Shown piece by piece: positions 25,889 to 25,890 of a stretch of 25,890 bases of DNA (the first letter of the stretch is position 1; the number at the start of each line of letters is the position of its first letter). The stretch covers positions 1 through 25,890 of the forward strand of contig CAZDXN010000010.1 in NCBI GenBank assembly GCA_964509695.1, written 5' to 3'. Position numbers and translations under genes: made by a program. The notes under the pieces are model-generated. The model saw nothing but the letters and a program-made list of their open reading frames with translations, was not told the DNA's origin and ran no database searches. Source of the stretch: 2-01-FULL-50-23 sp964509695 (GTDB taxonomy: Bacteria; Patescibacteriota; Microgenomatia; UBA1400; MFAQ01).

Positions 25889-25890
25889 TC

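Noticed and set aside
1..25890. Recoded TGA (glycine) genetic code as in some candidate phyla
   Set aside because: TGA serves as the stop in several confident genes (for example at 769-771, 15241-15243 and 24080-24082), and no gene needs TGA read-through.

Overview
The window looks like a chromosomal piece of a Candidate Phyla Radiation (Patescibacteria) bacterium, tentatively a Microgenomates-type lineage. The reasons are the dense small-genome layout, the many short dispersed hairpin repeats, an array of TrbC/VirB2-like small membrane proteins with a TrbL/VirB6-like channel protein, a SpoIID-type wall enzyme, and PH-domain and PP2C-like/beta-propeller envelope proteins. TGA is used as a stop, so this is the standard bacterial code and not the recoded Gracilibacteria/Absconditabacteria code. 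Taxonomy is inferred from gene content only.

Layout. 60-771: ribbon-helix-helix antitoxin and PIN toxin under a near-consensus promoter. 816-1433 (-): divergent Ham1/RdgB-like protein. 1523-4525 (+): unknown 1000-residue soluble protein. 4522-13116 (-): long cluster ending, in transcription order, with a 1198-residue secreted multidomain protein and a 579-residue TrbL/VirB6-like membrane protein, preceded by seven pilin-like proteins. 13148-15160: polyprenyl diphosphate synthase, a small ORF and convergent uppS, which together could make the undecaprenyl carrier. 15241-15892 (-): a second PIN toxin-antitoxin pair. 15967-16787 (-): two more pilin-like genes. 16802-18580 (+): SpoIID-like lytic transglycosylase. 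18803-21656 (+): PH-domain membrane protein, two-helix membrane protein, and a cytoplasmic domain/TM/propeller protein, flanked by two copies of a 176-bp repeat. 21881-23039 (+): smpB, a small ORF and tmRNA. 23166-24653 (+): GIY-YIG protein, ComF-like protein, tRNA-Ser(UGA), YraN. 24665-25771 (-): tRNA-Ser(GCU) and a LAGLIDADG endonuclease.

Working together. The nine pilin-like paralogues, the TrbL/VirB6-like protein, the large secreted protein with glycosidase-like and transglycosylase-like regions, and the SpoIID enzyme are consistent with a type IV secretion-related envelope machine that crosses and remodels the wall. No ATPase (VirB4/VirD4) is in the window, so this is a partial view.

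Two cross-cutting observations stand out. First, many genes have a -10 hexamer ending 6 to 8 bases before the start codon, which implies leaderless transcripts; this also decides several starts, including GTG at 9909, 16787 and 23166. Second, dispersed repeat DNA is part of the coding sequence here. One 115-bp repeat supplies the start codon and signal peptide of three pilin genes, and in one copy it is itself interrupted in frame by a 99-bp palindromic insertion.
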